Notes: a model not told the origin generated them from the letters alone. Shown: positions 6,648 to 17,100, counted from the stretch's first letter. The stretch: DNA of 64,000 bases from Curtobacterium citreum (GCF_006715175.1 NZ_VFMQ01000001.1:1488001-1552000), one strand, 5' to 3'. Numbers and translations are program-made.

Positions 6648-9600
6648 ATGCAGATCGGCGTCGACGAGCAGGTCCTGCTCAGCCCGAGCGACCTCAGCAC
6701 GTGGGCGTCCTGCGAGTGGGCGTTCCTCCGCCGCCTCGACGCCAAGCTCGGTCGCGGTGGACCCCTACCCGACCAGCACGACGACATGCTCGAGCGCACC
6801 GCCCGCCTGGGGGACCAGCACGAGCTGGACTACCTGGAGGTCCTGAAGCGGACCCGGGACGTGGTGGAGTTCGAGCGCCCGGCCCCGCCGGACTACGCGA
6901 CCGCTGCCGCCAGAGCGAGACACGCCTTCGCCGAAGGTGCGGACGTCCTGTACCAGCCGACCTTCCACGAGCCGCCGACCGTCGACCGTCCGGGCTTCAT
7001 CGGCTTCGCGGACTTCATCGTCCGGAACGAGGCGGGGGAGTACGAGGTCTACGACACCAAGCTCGCCCGGCACGCGAAGATCAGCGCCCTGCTCCAGCTC
7101 GCGGCCTACGCCGAGCGGATGCAGGCGCACGGCATCCCGACGGGCCGCCAGGTGCACCTCGTCCTTGGCGACCGGACGACGACCACGCACGACCTCGGCG
7201 ACATCGCCCCGGTCTACCGGACGCAGCGCGCCGAGCTCGAGCGGGTCATCGCCGAGCGGATCGCAGAAGACGACGAGCTCCGCTGGGGCGACCCGCGGTA
7301 CTCCAGCTGCGGCCGCTGCGCGATCTGCCAGACCCAGGTGCAGCAGCACCGTGACCTGGTCCTCGTCGCCGGGATGCGCCTCGACCAGCGCACGAAGCTG
7401 ATCCGGCAGGGGGTGCGGACGATCGACGACCTGGCGGACCGCACCGCGGCCGTACCAGGCATGCCGCGATCCACGCAAGACAGACTGGTTCGTCAGGCGC
7501 GCCTCCAGACCGAGAGCGAAGCCGAACAGCACGCGCACCGCGAAACCGGCCACGCGACCAAGCCGCGCTTCGAGGTCCTCGACCCGCGCGCGCTCGACGC
7601 GATCCCTGCACCCGACCCGGGCGACGTGTTCTTCGACTTCGAGGGTGACCCCCTGCACACCGAGGACGGCCTGCACTGGGGACTCGACTACCTGTTCGGC
7701 CTGGTCGACGACCGTGCCGCGTTCACGGCGTTCTGGGCGCACACGATCCGCGACGAGCGGCAGGCGTTGGTCGACTTCCTCGCGTTCGTGCAGGAGCGCC
7801 GCGAGCAGCACCCGGGCATGCACGTCTACCACTACGCCGCGTACGAGCGGACGCACCTGCTCTCCCTCGCCGCCCGGCACGGCGTCGGCGAGGACGTCGT
7901 CGACGACCTGCTCCGCGCGGGGGTCCTCGTCGACCTGTACCCGATCGTCCGCAAGGCTCTGGTGGTCGGGAGCCACAGCTACTCGATCAAGAAGCTCGAG
8001 CCGCTCTACATGGGCGACGACCTGCGGCTGAGCGACGTCACGAACGCCGCGGACAGCATCACCGCCTACGTCGACGCGATCGAGGAGCTCCGGAACGGCG
8101 ACCCGGCCGCGGGGCAGCACATGCTCGACGAGGTCGCCGACTACAACGCCTACGACTGCCGCTCGACGCTGCGGCTGCGGGACTGGCTCCTGTCCCTGCG
8201 GCAGGCAGCGCCCGCTGCGCCGGTTCAGCCCGAGGAACTCCTGCCGCCGATCCCGGTCGAGCGCGAACCGAACCCCGTCTACACGGCGCTCACCGCCGAG
8301 CTCGCGGACGTCGACCCCCTCGACCGCGACGCCGACCAGACCGCGCTGGCGCTCGCCGCCGCCGCGATCGACTACCACCGCCGCGAGGCGAAGACCTTCT
8401 GGCAGGACCACTTCGACCGCCTCCGGAACCCCGTCGACGACTGGGCGGACACGCGGGACGTCCTGGTGGTCGAGCGCGCGTCGGTCGAGCGCGACTGGGG
8501 CACGCTGCCGCGTGCCCGCTCGCAGTCGAGGGAGATCCGGTTGTCGGGGACGCTCGCGCCCGGCTCGCGGATCCGGCCTGGAGGCACGCCCCACCTCGTC
8601 TACGACGACCCGCTCCCGCCGTCGGTCACCGCTCCGGCCCCCGGGTCGAAGGGTGCGTCGGCTCGCGCGGTCGTGCTCGACGCGGGCGAGAACGGCGAGG
8701 CGTTCGAGGTGCTGGTCAAGGAGAGCCTGCCGGTCGGTGGCGGGGAGCCGCAGGCCGAGTTCCCGGTCGCGCTCGCCCCGGCGGCCCCGCCGCGCGCGAA
8801 GCCCCAGCCCGAGGCGATCGCCGAGTGGGGGCAGGAGGTGCTCGACGCGCTGCCGGCGATGCTGCCCGACCCCGCGCTCGACCTGCTCCGCCGGGTCCCG
8901 CCGCGGGGAGCGCTCGCCGCCGTGCAGGGTGACGACACGGTGTCCGCCGTGGTCGCGACGCTGCTCGGCCTCGACCGGTCGTACCTCGCGATCCAGGGCC
9001 CTCCGGGCACCGGCAAGACCTACGTCGGGTCGAACGTCGTCGCCCGACTCGTCCGCGAGCACGGATGGCGCGTCGGGGTCGTCGGGCAGTCGCACGCGAC
9101 GTCGGAGAACTTCCTCGCGTCCGTCGTGGGTGCCGGTGTGCCCGCCGACCGGGTCGTGAAGGTGCCGAAGTCCGGCGCGACCGAGGACGAGCTCGAGGCC
9201 GCCGCGTGGACGCCCGTGAAGAACAACGCCGCCGTCGCCGCGTTCCTGTCCTCGTGCGCCGAGACCGGCACCGGCGGCGTCGTCGGTGGGACCGCGTGGA
9301 CGTTCGCGAACGAGGGCACGATCCCGCGGCGCTCCCTCGACCTGCTCGTCGTCGACGAGGCCGGGCAGTTCTCGCTCGCCCCGACCATCGCGTCCTCGAT
9401 CGCCGCGACCCGCCTGCTCCTGCTCGGCGACCCGCAGCAGCTGCCGCAGGTCTCCCAGGGGTCGCACCCGGAGCCGGTCGACCAGTCGGCGCTCGGCTGG
9501 CTCGCCGACGGGGAGCACGTGCTGCCCGCGGAGTTCGGCTACTTCCTCGCCCGCACTCGCCGGATGGAGCCCGCGCTGACCGCAGCGGTGTCCGGTCTGT

Positions 9601-10169
9601 CGTACGACGGGCAGCTGGCGTCGATGGTGTCCGGCCGGCACCTCGAGGGCATCGACCCTGGTGTCCACCCCGTGCCGGTCGTGCACGCCGGGAACACGAC
9701 GTCCTCGGTCGAGGAAGCCGAGCGGGTCGTGGCCCTCGCCCGGGACGTCGTCGGTCGAACGTGGACCGACGGGGACACCACGCGCGTGCTCACCGACGAG
9801 GACGTCATCGTCGTCGCGCCCTACAACGCGCAGGGTGCCATGATCCGCGAGGCACTCGACGACGCCGGGCTCCGCGCGACGCAGGTCGGCACCGTGGACA
9901 TGTTCCAGGGGCGCGAAGCCGTGGTGTCGATCACATCGCTCGCAGCCTCGAGCGCGGCGGACATCCCACGGGGGCTCGACTTCCTGCTCATGCCGAACCG
10001 GCTGAACGTGGCGCTGTCCCGGGCGAAGTGGGCGGCGTACCTCGTGCACTCACCCGCGCTGACGACCGGGCTGCCGCCGTCGATCGCCGGGCTGTCCCTG
10101 CTCTCCCGGTTCATCGAGCTCGTCGAGCCCCGGTCTCGGCAGGAGGACCCGGTTCCGGCCCACACCTGA
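6648..10169 (+). CDS. TM0106-type RecB-like nuclease fused to superfamily 1 helicase
   Basis: A 1173-residue protein. The N-terminal RecB/Cas4-like nuclease shows a FIGFADF Asp, the YEVYDTK catalytic Asp/Lys, and four Cys (C22, then C221, C224, C227 in CGRCAIC) placed as in iron-sulfur nucleases. A DEDD-like RNase H-fold domain follows (VFFDFEGDP, about residue 326). The C-terminal helicase has GPPGTGKT (about 784), DEAGQ (about 903), GDPQQLPQ (about 927), DMFQGRE (about 1084) and NRLNVALSRAK (about 1120). It should process nucleic acid in the cytoplasm. ATG 6648 follows a GGGGGAG SD. Two CTGGAGGCRC elements lie inside (7499-7508, 8578-8587). Biological role is not known. Confidence 0.9.
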   Translation: MQIGVDEQVLLSPSDLSTWASCEWAFLRRLDAKLGRGGPLPDQHDDMLERTARLGDQHELDYLEVLKRTRDVVEFERPAPPDYATAAARARHAFAEGADVLYQPTFHEPPTVDRPGFIGFADFIVRNEAGEYEVYDTKLARHAKISALLQLAAYAERMQAHGIPTGRQVHLVLGDRTTTTHDLGDIAPVYRTQRAELERVIAERIAEDDELRWGDPRYSSCGRCAICQTQVQQHRDLVLVAGMRLDQRTKLIRQGVRTIDDLADRTAAVPGMPRSTQDRLVRQARLQTESEAEQHAHRETGHATKPRFEVLDPRALDAIPAPDPGDVFFDFEGDPLHTEDGLHWGLDYLFGLVDDRAAFTAFWAHTIRDERQALVDFLAFVQERREQHPGMHVYHYAAYERTHLLSLAARHGVGEDVVDDLLRAGVLVDLYPIVRKALVVGSHSYSIKKLEPLYMGDDLRLSDVTNAADSITAYVDAIEELRNGDPAAGQHMLDEVADYNAYDCRSTLRLRDWLLSLRQAAPAAPVQPEELLPPIPVEREPNPVYTALTAELADVDPLDRDADQTALALAAAAIDYHRREAKTFWQDHFDRLRNPVDDWADTRDVLVVERASVERDWGTLPRARSQSREIRLSGTLAPGSRIRPGGTPHLVYDDPLPPSVTAPAPGSKGASARAVVLDAGENGEAFEVLVKESLPVGGGEPQAEFPVALAPAAPPRAKPQPEAIAEWGQEVLDALPAMLPDPALDLLRRVPPRGALAAVQGDDTVSAVVATLLGLDRSYLAIQGPPGTGKTYVGSNVVARLVREHGWRVGVVGQSHATSENFLASVVGAGVPADRVVKVPKSGATEDELEAAAWTPVKNNAAVAAFLSSCAETGTGGVVGGTAWTFANEGTIPRRSLDLLVVDEAGQFSLAPTIASSIAATRLLLLGDPQQLPQVSQGSHPEPVDQSALGWLADGEHVLPAEFGYFLARTRRMEPALTAAVSGLSYDGQLASMVSGRHLEGIDPGVHPVPVVHAGNTTSSVEEAERVVALARDVVGRTWTDGDTTRVLTDEDVIVVAPYNAQGAMIREALDDAGLRATQVGTVDMFQGREAVVSITSLAASSAADIPRGLDFLLMPNRLNVALSRAKWAAYLVHSPALTTGLPPSIAGLSLLSRFIELVEPRSRQEDPVPAHT

Positions 10170-10219
10170 CCGACCTGGTCCGCGGACCCGGGGCGCGTTG
10201 CTCCCGAGCCGCGGGCGGG

Positions 10220-10654
10220 TCAGGCCTCGTCGGTGCCGGCTCCGTCCTCGGTCGGCACGCCCCCGTGCATCTGCTCGCGCATGTTCGCCAGGACGTCGGC
10301 GTGCAGGAAGTTCGCGGCCTCGGCGCTCGTCGGGTCGACCACGATGCCGAACTCCTCGGGGAGCGCGGTCACGAGCTCGGACATCGGGACCGGCCGACCC
10401 TCGGTGCCGGGCAGCCCGGCGGCGAGTTCCTCGGGGTCGGTGAACACCGGCACGAACGGCAGGTCCCGGATGATCACGTGCGCGATGCTGCCGCCCTCCG
10501 GGGCGCCCTCGGGCTTCCACGGCACCCAGGCCGCGCTGCGCAGGAACCCCGCGGGCGATGTCGCCATCCGACGGCGGAGCTCGGCGGCTGCGGTGGGCGG
10601 GGTCTTGTCGACGCCCCGACCGAAGGCCGACCCGTCCGTCTCGTTCGTGCTCAT
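10220..10654 (-). CDS. SseB-like domain protein
   Basis: A 144-residue cytoplasmic protein resembling the SseB N-terminal domain: a strand leading to VPVFTDPEELAAGL, then PMSELVTALPEEFGIVVDP and an Asn-containing SAEAANF. SseB-domain proteins are poorly characterised; some associate with secretion or immunity clusters, but nothing of that kind surrounds this one. The start is six bases after a CAGCAT hexamer, consistent with leaderless transcription. It converges on the nuclease-helicase gene with a palindrome, GGTCCGCGGACC (10177-10188), between them. Confidence 0.7.
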   Translation of the reverse strand: MSTNETDGSAFGRGVDKTPPTAAAELRRRMATSPAGFLRSAAWVPWKPEGAPEGGSIAHVIIRDLPFVPVFTDPEELAAGLPGTEGRPVPMSELVTALPEEFGIVVDPTSAEAANFLHADVLANMREQMHGGVPTEDGAGTDEA

Positions 10655-10715
10655 CCGGCCATGCTGTCACGCCGCGGTGACCAACCCGGCCAGCGGACCG
10701 GGGAACGGCGCGAGC

Positions 10716-11381
10716 TCAGTTGCTCCCCGCTGTCGTCGCCGCGGTGCTCGAAGCGAGGACCCCAGCCGTCATGGCTGCCGACGCGTTGATGTCGGCGAGC
10801 ACCTGACGGACCGCGGGTGCGACCCAGTCGCCTTGCACGACCGAGCGGAGGAAGCGCTTGTCGACCCGACCGAACTCCGAGCGGAGCGTGTCCGTGGCGT
10901 CGAGCAGGCCGATGACCGCCGCGACGTAGGAGGACGGGGCTGCTCGACCGGCCAGGACCTCGTCGACCGCCTGACGCGCCTGGGCCCTCGGCAGGCCGTC
11001 GCGCTCGGGATGCCGGGTCGTGGTGAAGACCAGCAGGGTGCGGTGCTGCTCCGCGGTGAGCACGCCCCGCTGCACCAGCTGGGCGACCACCCCGTCGTGC
11101 AGGGTCCGCTTGCCGAGCTGGCGGACCCACCACTTCGCGGACCTCGGCGGATCGGACGCGATCCACGCGAGCGCGGTGTCGAGGACCTGGTCGCCCGTCG
11201 GTGTGCCGGACGCGATGACGACCCGGTCCTTCGACAGGGTGATCGCGCCGCGCAGGGCGAGGTCGGCGAGGACGCCCCCGGCGGTCCCGAGCTGCGTGCG
11301 CGTCACGGTCGCGCGGGCCCGACCGTCCGGCGCGAGCTGCAGCAGCGCGAACACCTGGGGGATCGTCAGCAACTCGGCCAT
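10716..11381 (-). CDS. GPP34/GOLPH3-like protein
   Basis: A 221-residue protein resembling the bacterial GPP34 (GOLPH3/VPS74-like) family, which in eukaryotes binds phosphatidylinositol 4-phosphate. Features include the N-terminal LTIPQVFALLQL, then GGVLADLALRGAITLSKDRV (about 35-54), SAKWWVRQLGKR, and a helical C-terminal half. ATG 11381 is preferred over an in-frame GTG six codons upstream because a CACGCT hexamer sits six bases before it. A lipid-binding role in bacteria is inferred from the family only. Confidence 0.75.
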   Translation of the reverse strand: MAELLTIPQVFALLQLAPDGRARATVTRTQLGTAGGVLADLALRGAITLSKDRVVIASGTPTGDQVLDTALAWIASDPPRSAKWWVRQLGKRTLHDGVVAQLVQRGVLTAEQHRTLLVFTTTRHPERDGLPRAQARQAVDEVLAGRAAPSSYVAAVIGLLDATDTLRSEFGRVDKRFLRSVVQGDWVAPAVRQVLADINASAAMTAGVLASSTAATTAGSN

Positions 11382-11426
11382 GCTGGCAGCGTGCCACACG
11401 GGACGGGGGTGTGTCGTGCCTCCCGG

Positions 11427-11464
11427 CCGGCAGTCGGCGCAGACGGGCGCGCGCCGGCTGCCGG
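11427..11464 (-). terminator. Possible terminator hairpin after SDR gene
   Basis: CCGGCAG and CTGCCGG arms with partly paired GC-rich sequence between, just past the SDR stop. A CGGGAGGCAC variant of the dispersed element lies beside it. Confidence 0.4.
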
Positions 11465-11474
11465 AGGGGCAGCT

Positions 11475-12269
11475 TCAGTACTTGGCCGACTGCCCGCCGT
11501 CGATCGGGACGACCGTCGCGTTGACGTAGCTCGCGTCGTCGGAGAGCAGGAAGGCGACGACCGAGGCGATCTCGGGGGCCTCGCCGTAGCGCTTGGTCGG
11601 GTTGACCTGGATGAACTCCTCGGCGGCCTTGCGGGGGTTCTCGGCGTCGATCTGCTTCATCGAGTTCTCGACCATCGGCGTCCAGACGGCGCCGGGGGCG
11701 ATCGCGTTGATGCGGATGCCGTACTGGCCGTACTCGACGGCGGAGTTGCGGGTCAGGCCGACGACGCCGTGCTTCGCGGCGGCGTACCCGGACTGGTTGC
11801 CGATGCCGCGGATGCCGCCGACGCTCGCGGTGTTCACGACCATGCCGGAGCCCTGCTCGCGCATGACCCCCAGGACCTTCTCGAGGCCGAGGAACACCCC
11901 GCGGAGGTTGATCGAGACGACCTTGTCGAACTCGGCGGCGGTGAAGGACTCGGTGGGGTTCTGCTTGCCCTCGATGCCGGCGTTGTTGAAGAAGCCGTCG
12001 ATGCGGCCGAAGCGCTCGGTGGTCGCGGCGACGTAGGCCTCGACCTGCGCCTCGTCGGAGACGTCGGCGACGGTGGTGACGACCTGGGCCTCGGGGGCGG
12101 CGTCGAGGACGGCGGTCTTGGTCGCCTCGAGGCCCTCGGCGGAGACGTCGACGAGGGACAGCGCGGCGCCCTCGGTCGCCAGGCGGACGGCGGTCGCGCG
12201 GCCGAGGCCGGAGCCGCCGCCGGTGATGAGGACGACGCGGTCGGTGAAGCGGGTGGTGGTGCTGGTCAT
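11475..12269 (-). CDS. SDR family NAD(P)-dependent oxidoreductase
   Basis: A 264-residue classical short-chain dehydrogenase. The cofactor motif TGGGSGLG (about residues 16-23), the NNAG motif, the catalytic Ser in NTASVGG, and YAAAK (Tyr and Lys of the active site) are all present, followed by APGAVWTPM. It resembles glucose-1-dehydrogenase or levodione-reductase-like members, but the substrate cannot be told from sequence. An AGGAGG SD precedes the ATG by about nine bases. TAGCCTAAC about 65 bases upstream may be part of its promoter and loosely resembles a DtxR half-site. Confidence 0.85.
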   Translation of the reverse strand: MTSTTTRFTDRVVLITGGGSGLGRATAVRLATEGAALSLVDVSAEGLEATKTAVLDAAPEAQVVTTVADVSDEAQVEAYVAATTERFGRIDGFFNNAGIEGKQNPTESFTAAEFDKVVSINLRGVFLGLEKVLGVMREQGSGMVVNTASVGGIRGIGNQSGYAAAKHGVVGLTRNSAVEYGQYGIRINAIAPGAVWTPMVENSMKQIDAENPRKAAEEFIQVNPTKRYGEAPEIASVVAFLLSDDASYVNATVVPIDGGQSAKY

Positions 12270-12360
12270 GCTGGAGGCCTCCTGCGGTCTTCGACGATGA
12301 AGGGTCGATGCGTCTGCATCAGCTCGCCAGTTAGGCTACACCTGTTGTCCAGCGCGTTCG

Positions 12361-13149
12361 TCAGCAGTGGTCGAGGATGCGCGCGATCGCATCGTGTTCG
12401 GCAGGGGCGACCCACAGGTGGTACTTCGTCTTCACCGCGACCTGGTGCGCGACGTAGGTGCAGCGGAAGCCCGTCGCCGCGGGCAGCCAGGTCGCCGCGT
12501 CGCCCGACCGCTTCTGCGCGTTCGAGTGCCCGTCGACCGCGAACAGGTTCTCCGGGTCGTTCGCCAGGGCCTCGCGCTCCCGCTGGCTGAGCTGCTGGGC
12601 ACCGGTGCGCCAGGCGTTCTCGAGCGCGACGACGTGGTCGATCTGCACGAGGGTCGACGTGGTGTTCCCCCGCACGAAGTCGACGTGCTCCCCGGTGTAG
12701 GGGGAGGTCAGGGCGCCGCGGAGGACCTTGCACGGCCCCTCGCGCTGCAGGTCGGTCAGGTCCCGGGCGAGCACGTCGTTCCGGGTGTCGCAGCCGTTGT
12801 GGTCGACGTCGAGCCAGGCGGTGCCGAAGTCCCCGACGCGGTCGTAGCCCGTCGCCGGGGCCTTGCCCTTGACGGGGAGCGCGGCGAGTTGCTGGCGGGC
12901 GGTCGCCGCGTCCACGGTGCCGGTGGGGTCCGGCGCGCTGCTGGGGACGGGAACGGTGGCGGTGGTGGGGGTGGTCGAGACGGTCGTCGGACTGGAGGCG
13001 CGGCTCGCGCCCGTCCCGTCGGCTGCGATCGCGCCTGGGGTCGGCGCCGCGTCACCGGTCCGGTGCACGAGGTAGCCGCCGGCCGCCAGGACGAGGACGA
13101 CGACGAGGGACGTGAGGGTGACGGGGGTGCGGCGTCGGTTCGACGGCAT
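12361..13149 (-). CDS. Exported HNH-family nuclease (GmrSD C-terminal-like)
   Basis: A 262-residue protein with a basic N-terminus and one hydrophobic segment (about residues 12-27), then a Thr/Pro/Ser-rich linker (about 35-90), so it is probably exported or tethered outside. The C-terminal nuclease domain shows CDTRNDVLARDL, the metal-binding IDHVVALENAW (about residues 183-193) and NLFAVDGHSNAQKRSGDAATW, as in secreted HNH/DUF1524 nucleases. ATG 13149 is chosen because the signal segment follows it directly; a longer frame runs into the divergent aldo/keto reductase promoter. A role in DNA scavenging is inference. A CTGGAGGCRC copy (12992-13001) lies in the linker. Confidence 0.85.
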   Translation of the reverse strand: MPSNRRRTPVTLTSLVVVLVLAAGGYLVHRTGDAAPTPGAIAADGTGASRASSPTTVSTTPTTATVPVPSSAPDPTGTVDAATARQQLAALPVKGKAPATGYDRVGDFGTAWLDVDHNGCDTRNDVLARDLTDLQREGPCKVLRGALTSPYTGEHVDFVRGNTTSTLVQIDHVVALENAWRTGAQQLSQREREALANDPENLFAVDGHSNAQKRSGDAATWLPAATGFRCTYVAHQVAVKTKYHLWVAPAEHDAIARILDHC

Positions 13150-13230
13150 GGAGGACTCCGGGTGGTGCGGTGGTGCGGGCCCGGGCGGGCCGTCGTCCAC
13201 CTTCCCGTACGGCACCGACGAACGGCGGCG

Positions 13231-13236
13231 TAGACA
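13231..13236 (+). promoter_or_regulatory. Leaderless-type -10 for aldo/keto reductase
   Basis: TAGACA seven bases before ATG 13244, with no SD. Confidence 0.5.
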
Positions 13237-13243
13237 CGGGTGC

Positions 13244-14023
13244 ATGACCGATCACGCCACTCCTTCCGTGCCCGTCACCGGTGGGTCGATGCCGCTCCTC
13301 GGCTTCGGCACCTGGCAGATCCCGGACGCCGACGCACCCGCCGCCGTGGGCGCTGCGCTCGAGGCCGGGTACCGCCACGTCGACACCGCGACGGGCTACT
13401 CGAACCAGCGCGGCGTCGGCAAGGCCCTCGCCGCGTCCGGGCTCGCCCGGGACGACGTGTTCGTCACCACGAAGCTGCCGCCGGACAACGCCGACCGTGT
13501 GCGCCAGACGATCGAGGAGAGCCTCGAGCAGCTCGGCCTCGACCACCTGGACCTGTGGCTCGTGCACTGGCCGCCGAACGGCGAGGCCCGACCGGACGTC
13601 TGGGAGCAGGTCGTCCAGGCGCAGGCCGACGGGCTGACCCGGGCGGTCGGCGTGAGCAACTACTCGCTCGCGCAGATCGACGAGCTCGTCTCTGCCACCG
13701 GCACCGCCCCGGCCGTCAACCAGATCCGGTGGAGCCCGGTCGAGTTCGACCGCGCGATCGCCGACGGGCTACGGGAGCGCGGCGTCGTGCTCGAGGGCTA
13801 CAGCCCCTTCAAGGCGAGCAACCTGCAGGACCCGACCCTGGTCGAGATCGCCGGCGCGCACGACGTCGACAGTGCGCAGGTGATCGTCGCGTGGCACGTC
13901 GCGCACGGGTTCGTCGTCATCCCGAAGTCGTCGAACCCGGACCGCATCCGCTCGAACGCCGAGGGTGTGCACCTGGAGCTCTCCGCCGACGAGGTCGCTC
14001 GGATCGACGCACTCGCGCGCTGA
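13244..14023 (+). CDS. Aldo/keto reductase
   Basis: A 259-residue NADPH-dependent reductase of the 2,5-diketo-D-gluconate reductase type. Motifs: LGFGTWQIP (about 17-25), GYRHVDTATGYSNQRGVGKAL with the catalytic Asp and Tyr, VTTKLPP with the catalytic Lys, LWLVHWPP with the catalytic His, GVSNYS, and the NADPH-binding VIPKSSNPDRIRSN. The start is set by a leaderless-type hexamer just upstream. The in-vivo substrate is unknown; small aldehydes and keto-sugars are typical. Confidence 0.9.
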   Translation: MTDHATPSVPVTGGSMPLLGFGTWQIPDADAPAAVGAALEAGYRHVDTATGYSNQRGVGKALAASGLARDDVFVTTKLPPDNADRVRQTIEESLEQLGLDHLDLWLVHWPPNGEARPDVWEQVVQAQADGLTRAVGVSNYSLAQIDELVSATGTAPAVNQIRWSPVEFDRAIADGLRERGVVLEGYSPFKASNLQDPTLVEIAGAHDVDSAQVIVAWHVAHGFVVIPKSSNPDRIRSNAEGVHLELSADEVARIDALAR

Positions 14024-14062
14024 CCTCGCGCCCGTGCGCGGCTGACGGCCCGCCGGGAACGT

Positions 14063-14124
14063 CGCACAACGGGAAGCACGCCGTGCCGCCGATCGCGGTG
14101 GTGCAGCGTGCTTCCGGTTGTGCG
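14063..14124. repeat. REP-like palindrome copy 1
   Basis: A 62-bp palindrome with outer arms GCACAACGGGAAGCACG and CGTGCTTCCGGTTGTGC (one mismatch) and a partly paired GC-rich centre. It lies between convergent genes. A close copy is at 55631-55690 and a partial one at 55394-55443. Confidence 0.75.
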
Positions 14125-14162
14125 GGAGCACGCCGCGCCGGCGGCCGACGCAGGAACGTGCT

Positions 14163-17100
14163 TCAGGTGAGGAGAGAGCGGATGTCGTCGGCGGTCAGGT
14201 CGTCGGCGAACAGGGCGTCGTCGTCGATCATCGTGGCGAACAGCTCGGCCTTCTTCGCCGCGAGCGCGAGGACCTTCTCCTCGATGGTGTCCTCGGCGAT
14301 GAACCGCTGCACGTTCACGGACCGGGTCTGCCCGATGCGGTGCGTCCGGTCGACCGCCTGGGACTCGGCAGCAGGGTTCCACCACGGGTCGAGCACGAAC
14401 ACGGTGTCCGCCTCGGTCAGGGTCAGCCCGAAGCCGCCGGCCTTCAGTGAGATGAGGAACGCCGGCGCGGTGCCGGAGCGGAAGCGCTCGATGACCTGCG
14501 GGCGCTTCCGGGTGGACCCGTCGAGGTACTCATAGCCGACGCCCCGCGCGTCCAAGGCCTCGGCGACCATCCGCAGGAAGGTCGTGAACTGACTGAACAC
14601 CAGCGCCCGGCGGCCCTCGGCGGCGAGCTGTTCGAGCTCGTCGAGCAGCAGCTCGAGCTTCGCGGAGGGCACGGGCTCCTCGGTCTCCTGCACGAGGGCG
14701 GGGGAGAGGGCGAGCATCCGGAGCAGGGTGAGGGACCGGAAGACGATCATCCGGTTGCGGGCCAGGTCGTCGATCAGGTCGAGCACCTTCAGCCGCTCCC
14801 GGTTGAGCGTCGTCTCGTACAGCGCGCGGTGCGCGGGGTCGAGGGTGACCCGGACGACCTGCTCCTGCTTCGGCGGCAGGTCGGCGGCGACGCTCTCCTT
14901 CGTCCGGCGCAGCATGAGCGGCCGGATCCGCCGCCGGAGCCGCGCGGTGAGCTCGGCGCGGGCCTCGCCGCGGAGGTCCGGCGACCCGAGGGGCTTCACG
15001 TAGTCGTCGCCGAACCGCGACCAGGACGACAGCAGGCCGGGAGCGGCGACGTGGAACAGCGCCCAGAGGTCGGTGAGCCCGTTCTCGAGCGGGGTGCCGG
15101 TGATCGCGAACGTCACGGGGGCGCCGAGCTCCGCCGCCGCCCGGTGGGTCTGCGACTGCGGGTTCTTCACGAACTGCGCCTCGTCGAGCACGAGCGCCGA
15201 CCAGCGCGTCTCGCGGTACTCGGCCGCGTCGAGCCGGAGCAGGGCGTACGACGTCACGACCACGTCGGACCCCGCGGCCGCCTTGACCACGCGCGCCGGG
15301 TCCTTGAGCGAGGTCGCCGTGACGGTGGTCACCGTGAGGGACGGCACGAACCGTGCGGCCTCGTCCGCCCAGTTGCCGACGACGGAGGTCGGGGCGACGA
15401 CGAGGAACGGCGGCGCGTCCGGCTCGTCCCGGCGGGCGGCGGCGATCATCGCGAGCACCTGCAGGGTCTTGCCGAGGCCCATGTCGTCGGCGAGCACCCC
15501 GCCGATGCCGTGCTCCCGCAGGAAGCGCAGCCACGCGTACCCGGCGTGCTGGTAGGGCCGGAGCTCGGCGTGCACGGTGTCCGGCACGGGGACGTCCCCG
15601 GGCGGTGTGGCGTCGAGGAGCCCCGCGGCGATGCGCTGCCAGCGCTCGTCGTGCTCGGTCTCGTCGGCGAGCTGGTCGAACTCCGACCAGAGTCCGGCCT
15701 GTAGCGGCGTCACCGTCAGGGGAGCGTCGGGCTCCCACTCCTCGAGGTCGCGGGCTTCCTCGATGAGCTCCTTGAGCCGGTCGAACGCCGGGTCGGACAA
15801 CGACAGGTACGAGCTGTCGATGAGCTTCATCCGCCGGTCCCGGTTCGCGAGGGCGCGGAGGAGCGGCGTGAATGGCACCTGCTTGCCGTTCACGGTGACG
15901 AAGATGCCGAGGTCGAACCAGTCGTGCTTGTCCGACGGCATGGTCGTGACCTTGATGTGCGGCCGTCCGGTCAGGCGCTCGTAGTCCTGCCGTTCGCCCT
16001 GGACGACCGTGCGGACGCCGTGGCCGGGCAGCGCCGGGAGCAGTTCGTTCGCGAAGACCGCGACGTCGGCACCGTCGATCGTGCCGTCCTCGAACCAGGC
16101 GAGGCCGCCGCCCGGACCGGCGGCGGTGGTCACGGGATCGGAGCCTGCCTCGACCGCGGGGTCGTCGGCCGCCCGGACGCCGGTCAGGTCGGGGAGCGGG
16201 CCGTGCAGCGCGACCGGGTCCTTCCGCCCGTCGACCTGCCAGCGCCACTGCAGGTGCACGCGGTCGTCGGTGCGCGGCGCGCGGGCGGGCTCGAAGGTCG
16301 CGGTGAGCACGAGCTCGGGCGCCCGACGTTCGGGGAGCTCGACCGAGCCGTCGGAGCTGACGAGCCCGAGCGCGCCGCGGAGCCGGGGGGACCAGTCGGC
16401 CAGGAACTCGTCGACCTCGGCCCGGGGGACGGTGATGCGGACGTCGTCGACGAGCATGCGCCGCTGGTCCTCGGGCACCGGGGCCGGCGTCGGGGCGAGC
16501 GCGACGTGGAACTCCGGGCTCTCGCGGAAGACGTACACACCGTGGTCGCCGATCGTGCGGGCTGCGCCGTCGGGCGCCGGTCGGCCGTCGAGCACCGCGC
16601 TCGCGCCGAGCACCAGGCCGTCCTCGGACCGGACGGCGTCGAGGAGCACCTGTGCCTGCTCGCCGAGGACCGCGCCGCCCTCGCGCTTCCCGGTCACGAA
16701 CGCGATCCCGAGCGCCGGCGCCTGGCGGAGCAGCGGCCACAGGAGCGGGCTCTGGAAGTCGTCGAGGTGCACCCAGTCGCTCTCGCCCGGCAGCCCGGCG
16801 AGCTGCCCGGCGCGGTGGAGCGCCGCGAACTGCAGGAACCACGCGTGCTGCTCCGGCGCGAGCCCGAGCCGGTTGACCGAGTAGGGGAGCGTGCCCCAGG
16901 TGAGCTGCCCGCGCACCCAGTTGCCGGCGTCGCTCCGCGTGACGGGCCGGACACCGAGCCGGACGCTGCGGGCCCGGGACGGCAGCGCTCGACCGACGGC
17001 GCGAGCCCGGGCGGCGAGCTTCGACGGCACCGCGTCCCGCAGCTCGAACTGCAGCCCCATCGGGGTGCCCTGCGGGCCGGCCACCTGCGGGTCGTCGCCG

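Noticed and set aside
6765..10049. Minus-strand open frame of over 1000 codons opposite the nuclease-helicase gene
   Set aside because: A codon-bias shadow of high-GC DNA: Arg/Val/Gly-rich and without domains, while the opposite strand encodes all helicase motifs.
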